Positions 25,454 through 34,989 of a DNA stretch of 64,000 bases are shown here, one piece after another. Origin of the DNA: Burkholderia sp. 4M9327F10 (lineage in GTDB: Bacteria > Pseudomonadota > Gammaproteobacteria > Burkholderiales > Burkholderiaceae); contig NZ_SCNV01000014.1 in assembly GCF_005503145.1 (NCBI RefSeq), positions 62,001-126,000 on the forward strand, read 5' to 3'. The translations under genes and the position numbers were made by a program. Under the pieces are notes generated by a model. That model worked only from the letters and a program-made list of their open reading frames with translations. It searched no databases and was not told the DNA's origin. Position 1 is the first letter of the stretch; each line of letters begins with the position of its first letter.

Positions 25454-28240
25454 ATGAAACAAAGGACTTTGGCGTCAGCCATCAGAAAGATGCTTTGGGC
25501 TGAAATTGCGCTGTCGGCAGCATTTGGCACAACACTCGGCACCCCTGTATTCGCGCAGAGCCAACCGGCCACGGTCGACGGCACGACGCCGTCGGCACCG
25601 GCTGTTGCAGCGCCGGCTACCGCGGCACCCGTTGCCGCCGCGTCGGATGCAGCCGCCACGACGACCCAGAATGGCGCCGCACCCTCCTCGTCCGGAACGT
25701 CGACCAACAACGGCGTCGCCCAGTTGAAGCGCTTCGAGGTGACCGGTTCGCTGATCCGCAGCGCCGACAAGGTCGGTTTCAACCAGGTCCAGGTGGTCAC
25801 CGCAAAGGATATCCAGCAGAGTGGCGCTAACAGCGTGTCCGACTTCCTGCGCAACACCAGCGCCAATTCGGCCGATAGCTGGAGTGAAGCCGAGTCCAAC
25901 AACTTCGCCGCCGGGGCATCCGGTATGGCGCTGCGCGGCCTGAGCGAAAAATACACGCTTGTACTGGTCGATGGTCAGCGGGTTGCGCCGTTCGCCTTCT
26001 TTTCGAACGGCGTCGATACGTTCTTCGACCTGAACACGCTGCCGCTCAACGCGATCGATCGCATCGAGATCGTCAAGACCGGCGCCGTGTCGCAATACGG
26101 CTCGGACGCAATCGCGGGCGTGGTCAACATCATCACGAAGCACGATTTTCAGGGTCTGCAGCTCGACAGCAGCTACGGCGGCTCGACCGATGGCCGCGGC
26201 GGCAATGGAACGGCGAAGTTCAGCGCGCTCGGTGGCTTCGGCAATCTCACGTCCGACGGCTACAACATCACCGCGTCCGCGAGCTTCTTCAGGGACAACG
26301 GCTCCACGCTCGCCGATCGCGACTCGACAGCGGCGCAGGATTTCACAAATCAGCCGGGCGGCATGTCGATGCTGGCGCCTTCGTACTGGACCAATCCCGT
26401 GACGGGAAATGCCCAGGCGCTCAGTTCGTGCCCGTACGGCAGCAGCGTCAAACCGGCCAGCACGAATTTCACCTCGGTGTTTTACGGCCAGACGGCCGGC
26501 ACGGTCTGCGGACTGAACACCGCAAACAGCTTCTCCATTGAGCCGTGGAGCGAGCGTCTGAGCGCGAAGGTGGATGCGCAGTTCAAGATCAACGACTCGA
26601 CCAGAGCGTTTGTCGATCTCTGGGAAAGCAACAATAACAGCGTCCAGGGCGGCGGCGTCTGGAACAACACGGTCGGCGGGACCAACTCGTCACTGGTCTA
26701 CAACCCGGCCACGAAACAGTTTTCCCTGTTCAATAACACTGTGCCGGCCAGCAACCCGTACAACCCGTTCGGTGTTGCGACACCGCTTATCTATACATTC
26801 CCCAACGCGGTGGCGGAAACGACGAACGCCAACTACTGGCGCGCGGCCGCCGGCGTCAAGGGTACGCTCACGCTGCCGAACGGAGACTGGGACTGGGCGA
26901 CCACCTACACCCACTCGCAAAGCGATGTGTCCAATACGTACTCGAACCAGTTGAATGTCAGCGTTCTGAACAACATCTATCAGAACGGCACGTTCGACTT
27001 CGCCAATCCGTCTGCGACGCCGAATGCCCTGAACGGCCTCTATATGGACGCGAACAATCTGGCCGTGTCGAAGCTCGATACACTCGACGCGACGATTTCG
27101 ACCCCGACGCTGTTCCATTTGCCTACGGGCGACGTGGGCCTCGGTCTGGGCGCCGAGTTCTTTCACCAGAGCGAGTCCCTGACCCAGGGCGCAGCGTATT
27201 CGGAGGGCCTGGTCCTCACCCCGGATGAGGAAGAGGTGCAAGGCCAGCGCAACGTCGCTGCGGTGTACTACCAGTTCGACATTCCGATCATCAGGACGCT
27301 GACGTTCAGCCAGTCGGGCCGCTACGATCATTACAGCGATGTAGGCGGCGCGTTCTCGCCGCGCTTCGCCCTGCGCTGGCAACCGGTCAAGGCATTGACC
27401 GCCTACGCCTCTTACGATCGCGGCTTCCGCGCACCCACGTTCGTAGAGGACAGCACCTCGCAGAACATGGCGCTCGTGATCAATCAGTCCGGCGCCGTCA
27501 CGGCATTGACCTCAGGCAATCCGGACCTGCAGCCTGAGCGCACGAAGAACTACAACATTGGCTTCGAACTGTCGCCGACCCGCACGACTGACGTCGGTCT
27601 CGACTGGTACCGGATTCACATCGGCAACGTGATCGGCATCGACCAGCCATCGTCGACGGTCTACTACCCGGGCTCGACCACCCCTGAATACGAGACCTTC
27701 CAGTATCAGAACCTCGGGGATCTCGATACGAGCGGATTCGAAACCACCTTCCGCCAGTCATTGCCGACTCCGGTCGGTACGTTCACGCTGTCGGGCGACT
27801 GGGCTTTTGTGGACACGTTCAAGTTCCAGCTGGGCGGTCAAACGGTGAATGCGGCCGGCAACAACCTGGCGCTCAATGAGCCGTTCGGCGGCAGTTTCCC
27901 GCGCTGGAAGGGCAATACCACGTTGGACTGGGCATATCACAAGTGGGATGCGGCGCTCACATGGCAGTACACCGGGCCGTACACGCAGACCTTCACCTAT
28001 ATCCCGACGCCAACCCCGCAAAACAGCAGCGTCGGGTCCTATAGCCAGTTCAACCTGATGGTGACTTACACCGGCTTCAAGCACTGGACGCTCTACGGCG
28101 GCATCGACAACATTTTCAATCGGGTGCCTCCGTTCGACGCGGTCTGGGCAGACGGACCGCTCTGGGAACAGGGCTACGACACCTCGATCTACACGTATGT
28201 GGGCCGCTTCGCCCAGATCGGCGCGACGTACAAGTTCTGA
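25454..28240 (+). CDS. TonB-dependent outer-membrane receptor
   Basis: 928 residues. A signal peptide ends near VFAQSQ, followed by an unusually long Ala/Thr/Pro-rich linker (about residues 36-90) and then KRFEVTGSLIRS, where a TonB box would lie. The plug domain (about 90-205) has VVTAKDIQQSGANSVSDFLRN, LRGLSEKYTLVLVDGQRV and RIEIVKTGAVSQYGSDAIAGVVNIIT. The rest is a 22-strand barrel ending in aromatic ATYKF. Receptors of this type move scarce or large ligands across the outer membrane with energy from TonB-ExbBD. The neighbour suggests nucleosides or other purines rather than iron, but that is inference. GAAGGGAAATC precedes the ATG. Confidence 0.93.
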   Translation: MKQRTLASAIRKMLWAEIALSAAFGTTLGTPVFAQSQPATVDGTTPSAPAVAAPATAAPVAAASDAAATTTQNGAAPSSSGTSTNNGVAQLKRFEVTGSLIRSADKVGFNQVQVVTAKDIQQSGANSVSDFLRNTSANSADSWSEAESNNFAAGASGMALRGLSEKYTLVLVDGQRVAPFAFFSNGVDTFFDLNTLPLNAIDRIEIVKTGAVSQYGSDAIAGVVNIITKHDFQGLQLDSSYGGSTDGRGGNGTAKFSALGGFGNLTSDGYNITASASFFRDNGSTLADRDSTAAQDFTNQPGGMSMLAPSYWTNPVTGNAQALSSCPYGSSVKPASTNFTSVFYGQTAGTVCGLNTANSFSIEPWSERLSAKVDAQFKINDSTRAFVDLWESNNNSVQGGGVWNNTVGGTNSSLVYNPATKQFSLFNNTVPASNPYNPFGVATPLIYTFPNAVAETTNANYWRAAAGVKGTLTLPNGDWDWATTYTHSQSDVSNTYSNQLNVSVLNNIYQNGTFDFANPSATPNALNGLYMDANNLAVSKLDTLDATISTPTLFHLPTGDVGLGLGAEFFHQSESLTQGAAYSEGLVLTPDEEEVQGQRNVAAVYYQFDIPIIRTLTFSQSGRYDHYSDVGGAFSPRFALRWQPVKALTAYASYDRGFRAPTFVEDSTSQNMALVINQSGAVTALTSGNPDLQPERTKNYNIGFELSPTRTTDVGLDWYRIHIGNVIGIDQPSSTVYYPGSTTPEYETFQYQNLGDLDTSGFETTFRQSLPTPVGTFTLSGDWAFVDTFKFQLGGQTVNAAGNNLALNEPFGGSFPRWKGNTTLDWAYHKWDAALTWQYTGPYTQTFTYIPTPTPQNSSVGSYSQFNLMVTYTGFKHWTLYGGIDNIFNRVPPFDAVWADGPLWEQGYDTSIYTYVGRFAQIGATYKF

Positions 28241-28241
28241 C

Positions 28242-28269
28242 AAAAGACCCGGCGCCTGCCGGGTCTTTG
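28242..28269. terminator. Bidirectional intrinsic terminator
   Basis: AAAGACCCGGC, loop GCCT, GCCGGGTCTTT: an 11-base stem with T-rich tails on both strands, between the converging TonB receptor and porin genes. Confidence 0.88.
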
Positions 28270-28295
28270 CATTGCGCCGCAGGAAACAGCAGGCG

Positions 28296-29438
28296 TTAGA
28301 AGCGGTGACGCAGACCAACCGTGGCGGCTACCTGGCTGCTCGACGACGACGCGCTCAGGCCGTTGATATCAGCCGTCAGACCCGAGTTGCCGGTATCGCT
28401 GACGTGCTGGTACACGCCCATCAGATACACGTCCGTGCGCTTGGACAGTGCATACGCCGTTTGCAGGCTGATCTGGTTGTATTTCGGGCTCACACCGTCG
28501 AGGTGCGCGTCGGTAAACGTGTAGGCGCCCGACACCGACAATGCCGGCGTAAAGTTGTAATGCGCATTCACTTCGTAGTTCGTAAAGCGCGCGCTGCCGT
28601 CGGTCAGCGTCAGGCCCGATGACGTACCCGAAGCCGACGCACCGATACCGGTTGCGTTGTCGAGGTGAGTCTGGGTGAACACGAAGCCGACGAACGCCTG
28701 CCCGAACGAATAGTTCAGGCCCGCGCCATACGTGCGTTGCGTGCCGGCCGCGAAGGTCGCATCGTTGGTGACTGCGCCGCTGGAATTGAGCGTCGTGCCC
28801 GCACTATTCAGCTCCATGTAGCCGGCTGCGAAGTTCAACGGACCGTAGTTATACGAAGTACCCAGGCTGTAGGCGCGGTTCGTTGCGAAGCCGCCCGAGT
28901 CGTTCGAGAAGCCATACAGGGCGCCGAACTTGAGGCCGCCGTAGTTCACGCTCGAGTACTTGACCGAGTTGTTGATACGGAACGAGTTGTCGAGGTTATC
29001 GTTGTCGAACGGGTGCGCAGCCTGGGTGCCGCCATATCCGGTACCGGTCAGCGCCAGCGGGGCCAGGTAGTCGACCACCGAGTCATATTGACGGCCGAGC
29101 GTGACAGCGCCGTACTGGTCGCTCGACAGGCCGACGAACGCCTGGCGGCCGAACTCGAGGCTGTTCTGACCGAGCTTGCCGTTTGTGATGTTAAAGCCGT
29201 TTTCCAACGTGAAAATCGCCTTCAGGCCGCCGCCCAGGTCTTCCGAGCCACGCAGGCCCCAACGGCTGCCGTTCACCGCGCCACTGGTTTCCTGGATGTT
29301 GCGCGAGCCGCCCTGATTGTTCGTGTAGGTGATGCCTGCGTCGATCAAGCCATAGAGTGTCACGCTGCTCTGCGCGTAGGCCGCGCTCGCGCTACCGAGA
29401 ATCGCCAGCGAGAGGCCGGACAGTACCAGTTTCTTCAT
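28296..29438 (-). CDS. Outer-membrane porin (general trimeric type)
   Basis: 380 residues. A signal peptide (MKKLVLSGLSLAILGSASAAYA) precedes QSSVTLYGLIDAGITYTNN, the standard start of Burkholderiales porins (Porin_4/OmpC-like). Barrel signatures: SRWGLRGSEDLGGGLKAIFTLENGF, FGRQAFVGLSSDQYGAVTLGRQYD and the terminal GLRHRF with the final Phe needed for barrel assembly. It forms a 16-strand trimeric channel for small solutes. The start at 29438 follows GGAGAAGCA; a 21-codon upstream extension would spoil the signal. Convergent with the TonB receptor, sharing a terminator. Confidence 0.95.
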   Translation of the reverse strand: MKKLVLSGLSLAILGSASAAYAQSSVTLYGLIDAGITYTNNQGGSRNIQETSGAVNGSRWGLRGSEDLGGGLKAIFTLENGFNITNGKLGQNSLEFGRQAFVGLSSDQYGAVTLGRQYDSVVDYLAPLALTGTGYGGTQAAHPFDNDNLDNSFRINNSVKYSSVNYGGLKFGALYGFSNDSGGFATNRAYSLGTSYNYGPLNFAAGYMELNSAGTTLNSSGAVTNDATFAAGTQRTYGAGLNYSFGQAFVGFVFTQTHLDNATGIGASASGTSSGLTLTDGSARFTNYEVNAHYNFTPALSVSGAYTFTDAHLDGVSPKYNQISLQTAYALSKRTDVYLMGVYQHVSDTGNSGLTADINGLSASSSSSQVAATVGLRHRF

Positions 29439-29592
29439 TGCTTCTCCGTTAACCGAATATCGGTTGTTATCGAGCCGCGGAGAATATCTTATTTTTCTCA
29501 ATACTGTGTTTCAGATCCATTAGCGTTGCACCTTTACCACCCTCCAATTCTTTCCTTTTAATACGGTAATTTAAATCCGTAACAAAACAAAC

Positions 29593-29628
29593 AAAAAAAG
29601 GGGTGCACTCCTCTCGCGAGTACACCCC
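29593..29628 (-). terminator. Strong leftward terminator without an obvious gene before it
   Basis: On the reverse strand GGGGTGTACTC, loop GCGAGAG, GAGTGCACCCC (11 pairs, one G-T), then TTTTTTTG. No established reverse-strand gene lies upstream; the next annotated gene there is on the forward strand. Confidence 0.85.
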
Positions 29629-29674
29629 GGGCGCCTGTCAGGAAGCCTCTTCCAGATTCTCAAGCAGATTCAGA

Positions 29675-29800
29675 CTAGCATAAATGTCGCATGCCAATGT
29701 TCACATATTCCCCATTAAAATTTCTCCAACTTTCATCCTGAACAATTCGCTTCGATTGCGCCGAACCCGCAATCTCATGCGTAATAATCGATAAAGCCAT
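29675..29800 (-). CDS. Possible small protein, 41 residues
   Basis: A reverse-strand frame beginning MALSIITHEIAGSAQSK and ending in NIGMRHLC, preceded by AGGAAA about ten bases from the ATG and followed 47 bases later by a strong terminator. It has no family I recognise and no signal peptide or membrane segment. Base composition is lower in GC than neighbouring genes. It could be a real short gene, or the region could be a non-coding RNA. Low confidence as a protein. Confidence 0.22.
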   Translation of the reverse strand: MALSIITHEIAGSAQSKRIVQDESWRNFNGEYVNIGMRHLC

Positions 29801-29978
29801 GAAATGTAATTTCCTGAATTGAGGGTGCGCTTGACGGATTCGCAGATTTTTTCTGCCCAATGTCGATCCTGCAGCCTGCCGATCGTCGTATCGTTGCAGA
29901 CAACCGGCGAAAAGCGTCGGATCCGCCGATCGATCCAGGCTCTAGCCGCCCTCTCACTCTGACTCGGGAGACAACCAG

Positions 29979-30407
29979 GTGATCAAGCTCGACAATCCGG
30001 TCCTGCAGGTTCTGGAGGACTACAAAGCTGCGGTGCTGGCAAAAGACGTCGACGCGTTCGTCGCGCTGTACGACGAGGACGTGCAGATCTTCGACATGTG
30101 GGGAGTGTGGTCGTACAACGGCATCGCGTCCTGGCGGGAGATGGCGGCGCGCTGGTTCGGCTCGCTGGGTACGGAGCGCGTTATCGTCGATTTCAGCGAT
30201 GTGCAAACCATCGGCACGCAAGATCTCGCCGTCGTTCACGCGTTCGTGAAGTACAAGGCAGTGAGCGCCGATGGCGTGGATCTTCGCTCGCTGGACAATC
30301 GGCTGACGTCTACGCTGCGCAAGCAAGGCGATGGCTGGAAGATCGTTCACCAACACACCTCGTCTCCAATCGACTTCGAGACAGCGAAGGTCATGTTCAC
30401 GCGCTGA
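29979..30407 (+). CDS. NTF2-like (SnoaL/DUF4440-type) protein
   Basis: 142 residues, no signal peptide. The sequence VLEDYKAAVLAKDVDAFVALYDEDVQIFDMWG and the later STLRKQGDGWKIVHQHTSSPIDFE are the ends of the NTF2-like cone fold; the last part resembles the association-domain/DUF4440 group with its WKIVHQHTS motif. Members bind small ligands or act as isomerase- or hydrolase-like enzymes; no activity can be assigned. Starts with GTG at 29979 behind GGGAG. It stands alone between two spacers. Confidence 0.83.
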   Translation: MIKLDNPVLQVLEDYKAAVLAKDVDAFVALYDEDVQIFDMWGVWSYNGIASWREMAARWFGSLGTERVIVDFSDVQTIGTQDLAVVHAFVKYKAVSADGVDLRSLDNRLTSTLRKQGDGWKIVHQHTSSPIDFETAKVMFTR

Positions 30408-30911
30408 CACGGCCACGCATACCCAGCGCCGGCGCTGGATCGGCGTCGACGATCCAGCGCGCAAGCCTCGTGACCGTCTTCCCGGCAGCGCGGATTTCCA
30501 GGCCGGGCAGCGCAGCGTGGTTCTAATCCAATAGAATGTGGGATTTGTTTCCGACGTTCGCTTCGCCAAGCCGCGCGCCTTTGGTGCTGGGCCGGACCGG
30601 CTGCTACTTAGCGATTTTCAGGCGCCCGATTCGCGTCAGGCTCAAGTCTGCTTCCGTACGTTCTGATTCGTTTCCGCTATCTGTGAGTCACCCTGTCAGC
30701 CACTCGCCACGGGAACCGGAAGATTCTGGCCAAACCCTTTCTATACAAGGGCTTGGCCGTTCGGCGGATAGCCGCGGAACTACGTTCGAAGTATAGTCTG
30801 TGAGCCGGCGCGGCAGGCCGCTCGAGTTCCCGGTGAAACCTCGTGGAACAGGGCCGAAAACAGAGGCGAATGTCCGCAACTGTCAAAACACGAATTTCAG
30901 CAAGTCATTGA
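30408..30911. other. Intergenic region ahead of mutS
   Basis: 504 bases, no convincing gene. It includes a stem-loop at 30728-30758 and, closer to mutS, an AT-rich stretch (30880-30911) that probably holds the ribosome-binding region. Confidence 0.5.
30728..30758. other. Inverted repeat in the mutS upstream region
   Basis: GGCCAA-A-CCCTT, loop TCTATAC, AAGGG-C-TTGGCC: 11 pairs with one internal mismatch. No T run follows on either strand. Confidence 0.6.
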
Positions 30912-33608
30912 ATGAACACAGAAACCAGGTCAGACGCTTCGACAGATCAAACGCTCGCGGGTCATACCCCGATGATGCAGCAATACCTGCGCATTAAAGC
31001 GGATCATCCGGGCACGCTCGTGTTCTACCGGATGGGCGATTTCTATGAGCTGTTTTTCGAAGATGCTGAGAGAGCGGCGCGCCTGCTCGATCTCACGCTG
31101 ACGCAGCGCGGCGCCTCAGCGGGCAACCCAATCAAGATGGCCGGCGTGCCGCACCACGCGGTCGAACAGTACCTGGCCAAGCTCGTGAAGCTGGGTGAAT
31201 CGGTCGCCATCTGCGAGCAGATTGGCGATCCGGCGACCTCGAAGGGACCGGTCGAACGCAAGGTGGTGCGCGTGGTCACGCCCGGCACGCTGACCGACGC
31301 CGCCCTGCTGTCGGACAAGAGCGACGTCTACCTGCTCGCCGTATGCGTAGGTCATAACCGGCGCGGCGTCGCCATCAATGTGGGCCTCGCATGGCTGAAC
31401 CTGGCGAGCGGCGCCTTGCGCCTCGCGGAAGTTGCCCCGGATCAGGCCGCCGCGGCCCTCGAGCGGATTCGCCCGGCGGAAATTCTGGTCGCCGACGGCC
31501 CCTCGGACAGCAACACCTGGTCGCCGCCCGCCGGCTCCGGCGCGCTGACGCGCGTACCCGTCTGGCATTTCGACGTCGCCTCGGGCGTCCAGCGCCTGTG
31601 CGAACAACTCGACGTGGCGGGCCTCGACGGTTTCGGCGCGCATTCGCTGTCGAGCGCCTGCGGCGCAGCCGGTGCGCTGCTGTTGTATGCCGCCGCAACC
31701 CAGGGCCAGCAGTTGCGCCACGTGCGCAGCCTCAAGGTCGAATACGAATCCGAATATATTGGGCTCGATCCCGCCACGCGCCGCAACCTCGAGCTCACCG
31801 AAACGCTGCGCGGCACCGAAAGCCCCACCCTCTGCTCGCTGCTCGATACATGCTGCACGACCATGGGCAGCCGCCTGCTGCGCCACTGGCTGCATCATCC
31901 TCCGCGTGAGGCCGCAATCGCCCAGGCACGCCAGCAGGCCATCGGCGCACTGCTGGATGCGCCGGCCGGCGCAAGCGTCGACACGCTGCGCGGCGCGTTG
32001 CGGCAAATCTCCGATATCGAACGGATCACCGGGCGTCTCGCCTTGCTGTCTGCACGTCCTCGCGACCTGTCGAGCCTGCGCGATACTTTCATCGCCTTGC
32101 CTGAATTGCGCGCGCAACTGGCTGCCGTCACCGGCGCCGCGGATTCGCTCGCACGCATCGACGCCGCGCTCGAACCGCCCGCACCTTGCGTGGACCTGCT
32201 GAAGCTCGCCGTCGCCCCCGAACCGGCGGCCATGGTGCGCGACGGCGGCGTGATCGCACGCGGCTACGACGCCGAGCTCGACGAATTGCGCGACATCTCC
32301 GAGAACTGCGGACAGTTCCTGATCGACCTGGAGACGCGCGAGCGGACGCGCACCGGCATCGGCAATCTGCGCGTCGAATACAACAAGGTGCATGGCTTCT
32401 ATATCGAGGTCACGCGCGGCCAGACCGACAAGGTGCCCGACGACTATCGCCGGCGCCAGACGCTGAAGAACGCCGAGCGCTACATCACGCCGGAACTGAA
32501 GACTTTCGAAGACAAGGCGTTGTCGGCGCAGGAACGCGCGCTGGCACGCGAACGCTCGCTCTACGATGGGTTGCTGCAGGCGCTACTGCCATTCATCGCC
32601 GATTGCCAGCGCGTGGCCGCTGCGCTCGCCGAACTCGATCTGCTGGCGGCGTTTGCCGAACGGGCGCGCGCGCTGGACTGGGTCGCGCCTGCGTTCACCG
32701 CAAGCGCCGGCATCGAAATCGAACAGGGGCGCCACCCGGTCGTCGAGGCCCAGGTCGAACAGTTCATCGCCAACGACTGCACGCTCAACCCCGAGCGCAA
32801 GCTGCTGCTGATCACCGGCCCGAACATGGGCGGTAAATCGACCTTCATGCGCCAGACCGCGTTGATCGCGCTGATGGCGTATGTCGGCAGCTATGTGCCG
32901 GCGCGGCGCGCTTCGTTCGGCCCAATCGACCGTATTTTTACGCGCATCGGCGCGGCCGATGATCTGGCCGGCGGCCGCTCGACCTTTATGGTCGAAATGA
33001 CGGAGGCCGCGGCGATCCTCAACGACGCGACGCCGCAAAGCCTCGTGCTGATGGATGAGATCGGCCGCGGCACCTCGACCTTCGACGGTCTCGCGCTGGC
33101 CTGGGCAATCGCCCGGCATCTGCTCGCGCACAACGGCTGCCACACGCTGTTCGCCACGCACTACTTTGAGCTGACGCAACTGCCGGTGGAATTTCCCCAA
33201 GCGGCCAACGTGCATCTGTCGGCCGTCGAGCATGGCCACGGCATCGTGTTCCTGCACGCCGTCAGCGAAGGCCCCGCAAATCAGAGCTACGGTCTGCAGG
33301 TGGCGCAACTGGCCGGCGTGCCCCCTGCGGTGATCCGCGCGGCGCGCAAGCATCTTGCGCACCTCGAACAGCAATCGGCCGCCCAGCCCGCGCCGCAACT
33401 CGACCTGTTTGCGGCGCCCCTGATGCTGCAGGACGCTGACGAAGAGCACGACAACGCCGCCCCGCCCGCCCCCGCGCTGACGGCGGCCGAGCAGGCGCTG
33501 ATCGAACGTGTGCGAGCCATCGATCCGAACGATCTGCGCCCGCGCGAAGCGCTGGACCTGCTCTATGAGCTGCATGACCTGGCGTCTGCGCCGGATGCGG
33601 ATCATTGA
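30912..33608 (+). CDS. mutS: DNA mismatch repair protein MutS
   Basis: 898 residues. Recognises mispairs and short loops and recruits MutL. The N-terminal mismatch-reading motif [15 protein letters not shown] holds the Phe-x-Glu wedge (FYE). The core and clamp domains follow, then the ATPase: Walker [15 protein letters not shown], the signature region [15 protein letters not shown], Walker [20 protein letters not shown] and the switch ATHYFELT. The C-terminal part (beyond about 800) has a tetramerisation-like helical end. The start at 30912 gives MNTETRSD, slightly extended against E. coli. The next gene overlaps its last codons. Confidence 0.97.
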   Translation: MNTETRSDASTDQTLAGHTPMMQQYLRIKADHPGTLVFYRMGDFYELFFEDAERAARLLDLTLTQRGASAGNPIKMAGVPHHAVEQYLAKLVKLGESVAICEQIGDPATSKGPVERKVVRVVTPGTLTDAALLSDKSDVYLLAVCVGHNRRGVAINVGLAWLNLASGALRLAEVAPDQAAAALERIRPAEILVADGPSDSNTWSPPAGSGALTRVPVWHFDVASGVQRLCEQLDVAGLDGFGAHSLSSACGAAGALLLYAAATQGQQLRHVRSLKVEYESEYIGLDPATRRNLELTETLRGTESPTLCSLLDTCCTTMGSRLLRHWLHHPPREAAIAQARQQAIGALLDAPAGASVDTLRGALRQISDIERITGRLALLSARPRDLSSLRDTFIALPELRAQLAAVTGAADSLARIDAALEPPAPCVDLLKLAVAPEPAAMVRDGGVIARGYDAELDELRDISENCGQFLIDLETRERTRTGIGNLRVEYNKVHGFYIEVTRGQTDKVPDDYRRRQTLKNAERYITPELKTFEDKALSAQERALARERSLYDGLLQALLPFIADCQRVAAALAELDLLAAFAERARALDWVAPAFTASAGIEIEQGRHPVVEAQVEQFIANDCTLNPERKLLLITGPNMGGKSTFMRQTALIALMAYVGSYVPARRASFGPIDRIFTRIGAADDLAGGRSTFMVEMTEAAAILNDATPQSLVLMDEIGRGTSTFDGLALAWAIARHLLAHNGCHTLFATHYFELTQLPVEFPQAANVHLSAVEHGHGIVFLHAVSEGPANQSYGLQVAQLAGVPPAVIRAARKHLAHLEQQSAAQPAPQLDLFAAPLMLQDADEEHDNAAPPAPALTAAEQALIERVRAIDPNDLRPREALDLLYELHDLASAPDADH

Positions 33609-34989
33609 CCGTCGCAGTCATCCGCGGCGTTCGCGCACGATGTGCGCGGCGCTCGCCTGTGCGTTCTTCCTGACGGGCGCAACGTCGACGCAGGCGCAGG
33701 CCACACCGGTTCGCTACACCTTCGCGGTGATTGCCGGCACGCTGCAAAGCCCGGCTGACGAAGCGCCGACCCAGCGGCTCATCGATGCCATCGGCCGCGA
33801 GCGCGACATGTCGTTCGTCGTCTACGACGGCAACCTGAAGGGTGGCAAGGAAGCCTGCCGCGACACGCTGTACGAGCGGCGCCAGGCGCTGCTGGAAGCG
33901 GCACGGCCGGCGCTGATCTTCATCCCCGGCCAGCATGACTGGACCGACTGCGGCACGGTCGAAGCCGGTGGTTTCGATCCGGTGGAGCGGCTCGACCAGC
34001 TCAGGCAGACGCTCTTCGCGGACCCCTCATCCATGGGGCAGAATCCGCTCGCGCTGACCCGCGAAAGCGAGGTCTCGCGTTTTCGGCCATATCGCGAAAA
34101 TGTGCGCTGGCAACTCGGCGACACCGTGTTCATCGGCCTCAATGCGCCGGGCGCCAACAACCATTATCTGACCGCGGGCGGCCGCAACGGCGAGTTCGAG
34201 GACCGGGTGATTGCCAACGCGTTCTGGATCGAACATGCGGCCGAATATGCGAAGCGGCGCGAGGCGCGCGCGATTGTCGTGTTCATTCAAGGCGACCCTG
34301 ACCCGGAGCGCTACGAGCGTCCGGACCGCTTCGCGTGGCTGCGCTTTGCACGCAACTCGCGTCGCGACGGTTTTCTGGAGCTCAAACGCAGCCTCGTGAA
34401 AGCCGCGGAGATTTTTCGCGGCCCGATCCTGCTGATCCATAACGACGACCAGCGACCAACCGGCGGCTTCGTCATTGACCAGCCGCTGCGCAACGATAAG
34501 GGAGAGGTGGTGACGAATCTCACGCGCATCGCCTTCGCGCCGCGTGATCGTCTGGATGAGTGGCTGCAGATCGAAGCGGACCTGTCGCGCCGGCCGCCGT
34601 TCCGGGTGAGTGTGCGAGAGGTGCCGAAAAATCTGCCGCTGGTGCCGTTCGAGCCTGCACCGCCGGTACAGCCGACGCCCGCACCCGACGAAACCGAGCC
34701 CGGGTTGCCCGCGCCGCCGATGCTCAATCCGGCCGGGCAGTCGCCGAATCAATCGCTCTACCCGGCCTCGAATCTGCCGCCCTTGCTGCCGACAACGCCG
34801 CAACCGTCGCTCGCCCTGCCGTCGGGTACCGGGAGTGAAACGCCGGCCTCATCAGGAGCATCAGCGGGCGCATCGCAAGGCGCATCACCAGGCACCTCAC
34901 CCGGAGCGCCCGCCGCCACGCCAAACGGCATACCCGCCGCAACACCGCCGGCCGGCTTGCCTGCCGGCTCAGTGCAACGTGGGCCCTGA
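33595..34989 (+). CDS. Exported metallophosphoesterase-like protein with degraded metal motifs
   Basis: 464 residues from an ATG overlapping the mutS stop by 14 bases; an ATG at 33640 is the alternative. A basic N-terminus ([10 protein letters not shown]) and hydrophobic core ([20 protein letters not shown]) make a signal peptide. The body follows the calcineurin-like phosphoesterase layout ([31 protein letters not shown]), but several metal-binding His and Asp residues of the normal motifs (D-x-H, GNHE, GH-x-H) look replaced. The last 110 residues are Pro/Ser/Ala/Gly-rich and disordered. It may be inactive or use other ligands. Its 3' end overlaps slyD by 21 bases on the opposite strand. Confidence 0.8.
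   Translation: MRIIDRRSHPRRSRTMCAALACAFFLTGATSTQAQATPVRYTFAVIAGTLQSPADEAPTQRLIDAIGRERDMSFVVYDGNLKGGKEACRDTLYERRQALLEAARPALIFIPGQHDWTDCGTVEAGGFDPVERLDQLRQTLFADPSSMGQNPLALTRESEVSRFRPYRENVRWQLGDTVFIGLNAPGANNHYLTAGGRNGEFEDRVIANAFWIEHAAEYAKRREARAIVVFIQGDPDPERYERPDRFAWLRFARNSRRDGFLELKRSLVKAAEIFRGPILLIHNDDQRPTGGFVIDQPLRNDKGEVVTNLTRIAFAPRDRLDEWLQIEADLSRRPPFRVSVREVPKNLPLVPFEPAPPVQPTPAPDETEPGLPAPPMLNPAGQSPNQSLYPASNLPPLLPTTPQPSLALPSGTGSETPASSGASAGASQGASPGTSPGAPAATPNGIPAATPPAGLPAGSVQRGP

Larger units (their letters stand above)
29439..29978. other. AT-rich spacer between the porin and the NTF2-like gene
   Basis: 540 bases, noticeably richer in A and T than the rest. It holds the porin promoter region, a leftward terminator at 29593-29628 and a possible 41-codon leftward frame at 29675-29800. 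Confidence 0.5.

Noticed and set aside
30536..30796. Short forward frame (86 codons) ahead of mutS
   Set aside because: No ribosome site, no family resemblance, overlaps a stem-loop region.
31116..32393. Long reverse frame inside mutS
   Set aside because: Shadow of mutS; Gln/Arg/Gly-rich without family motifs.
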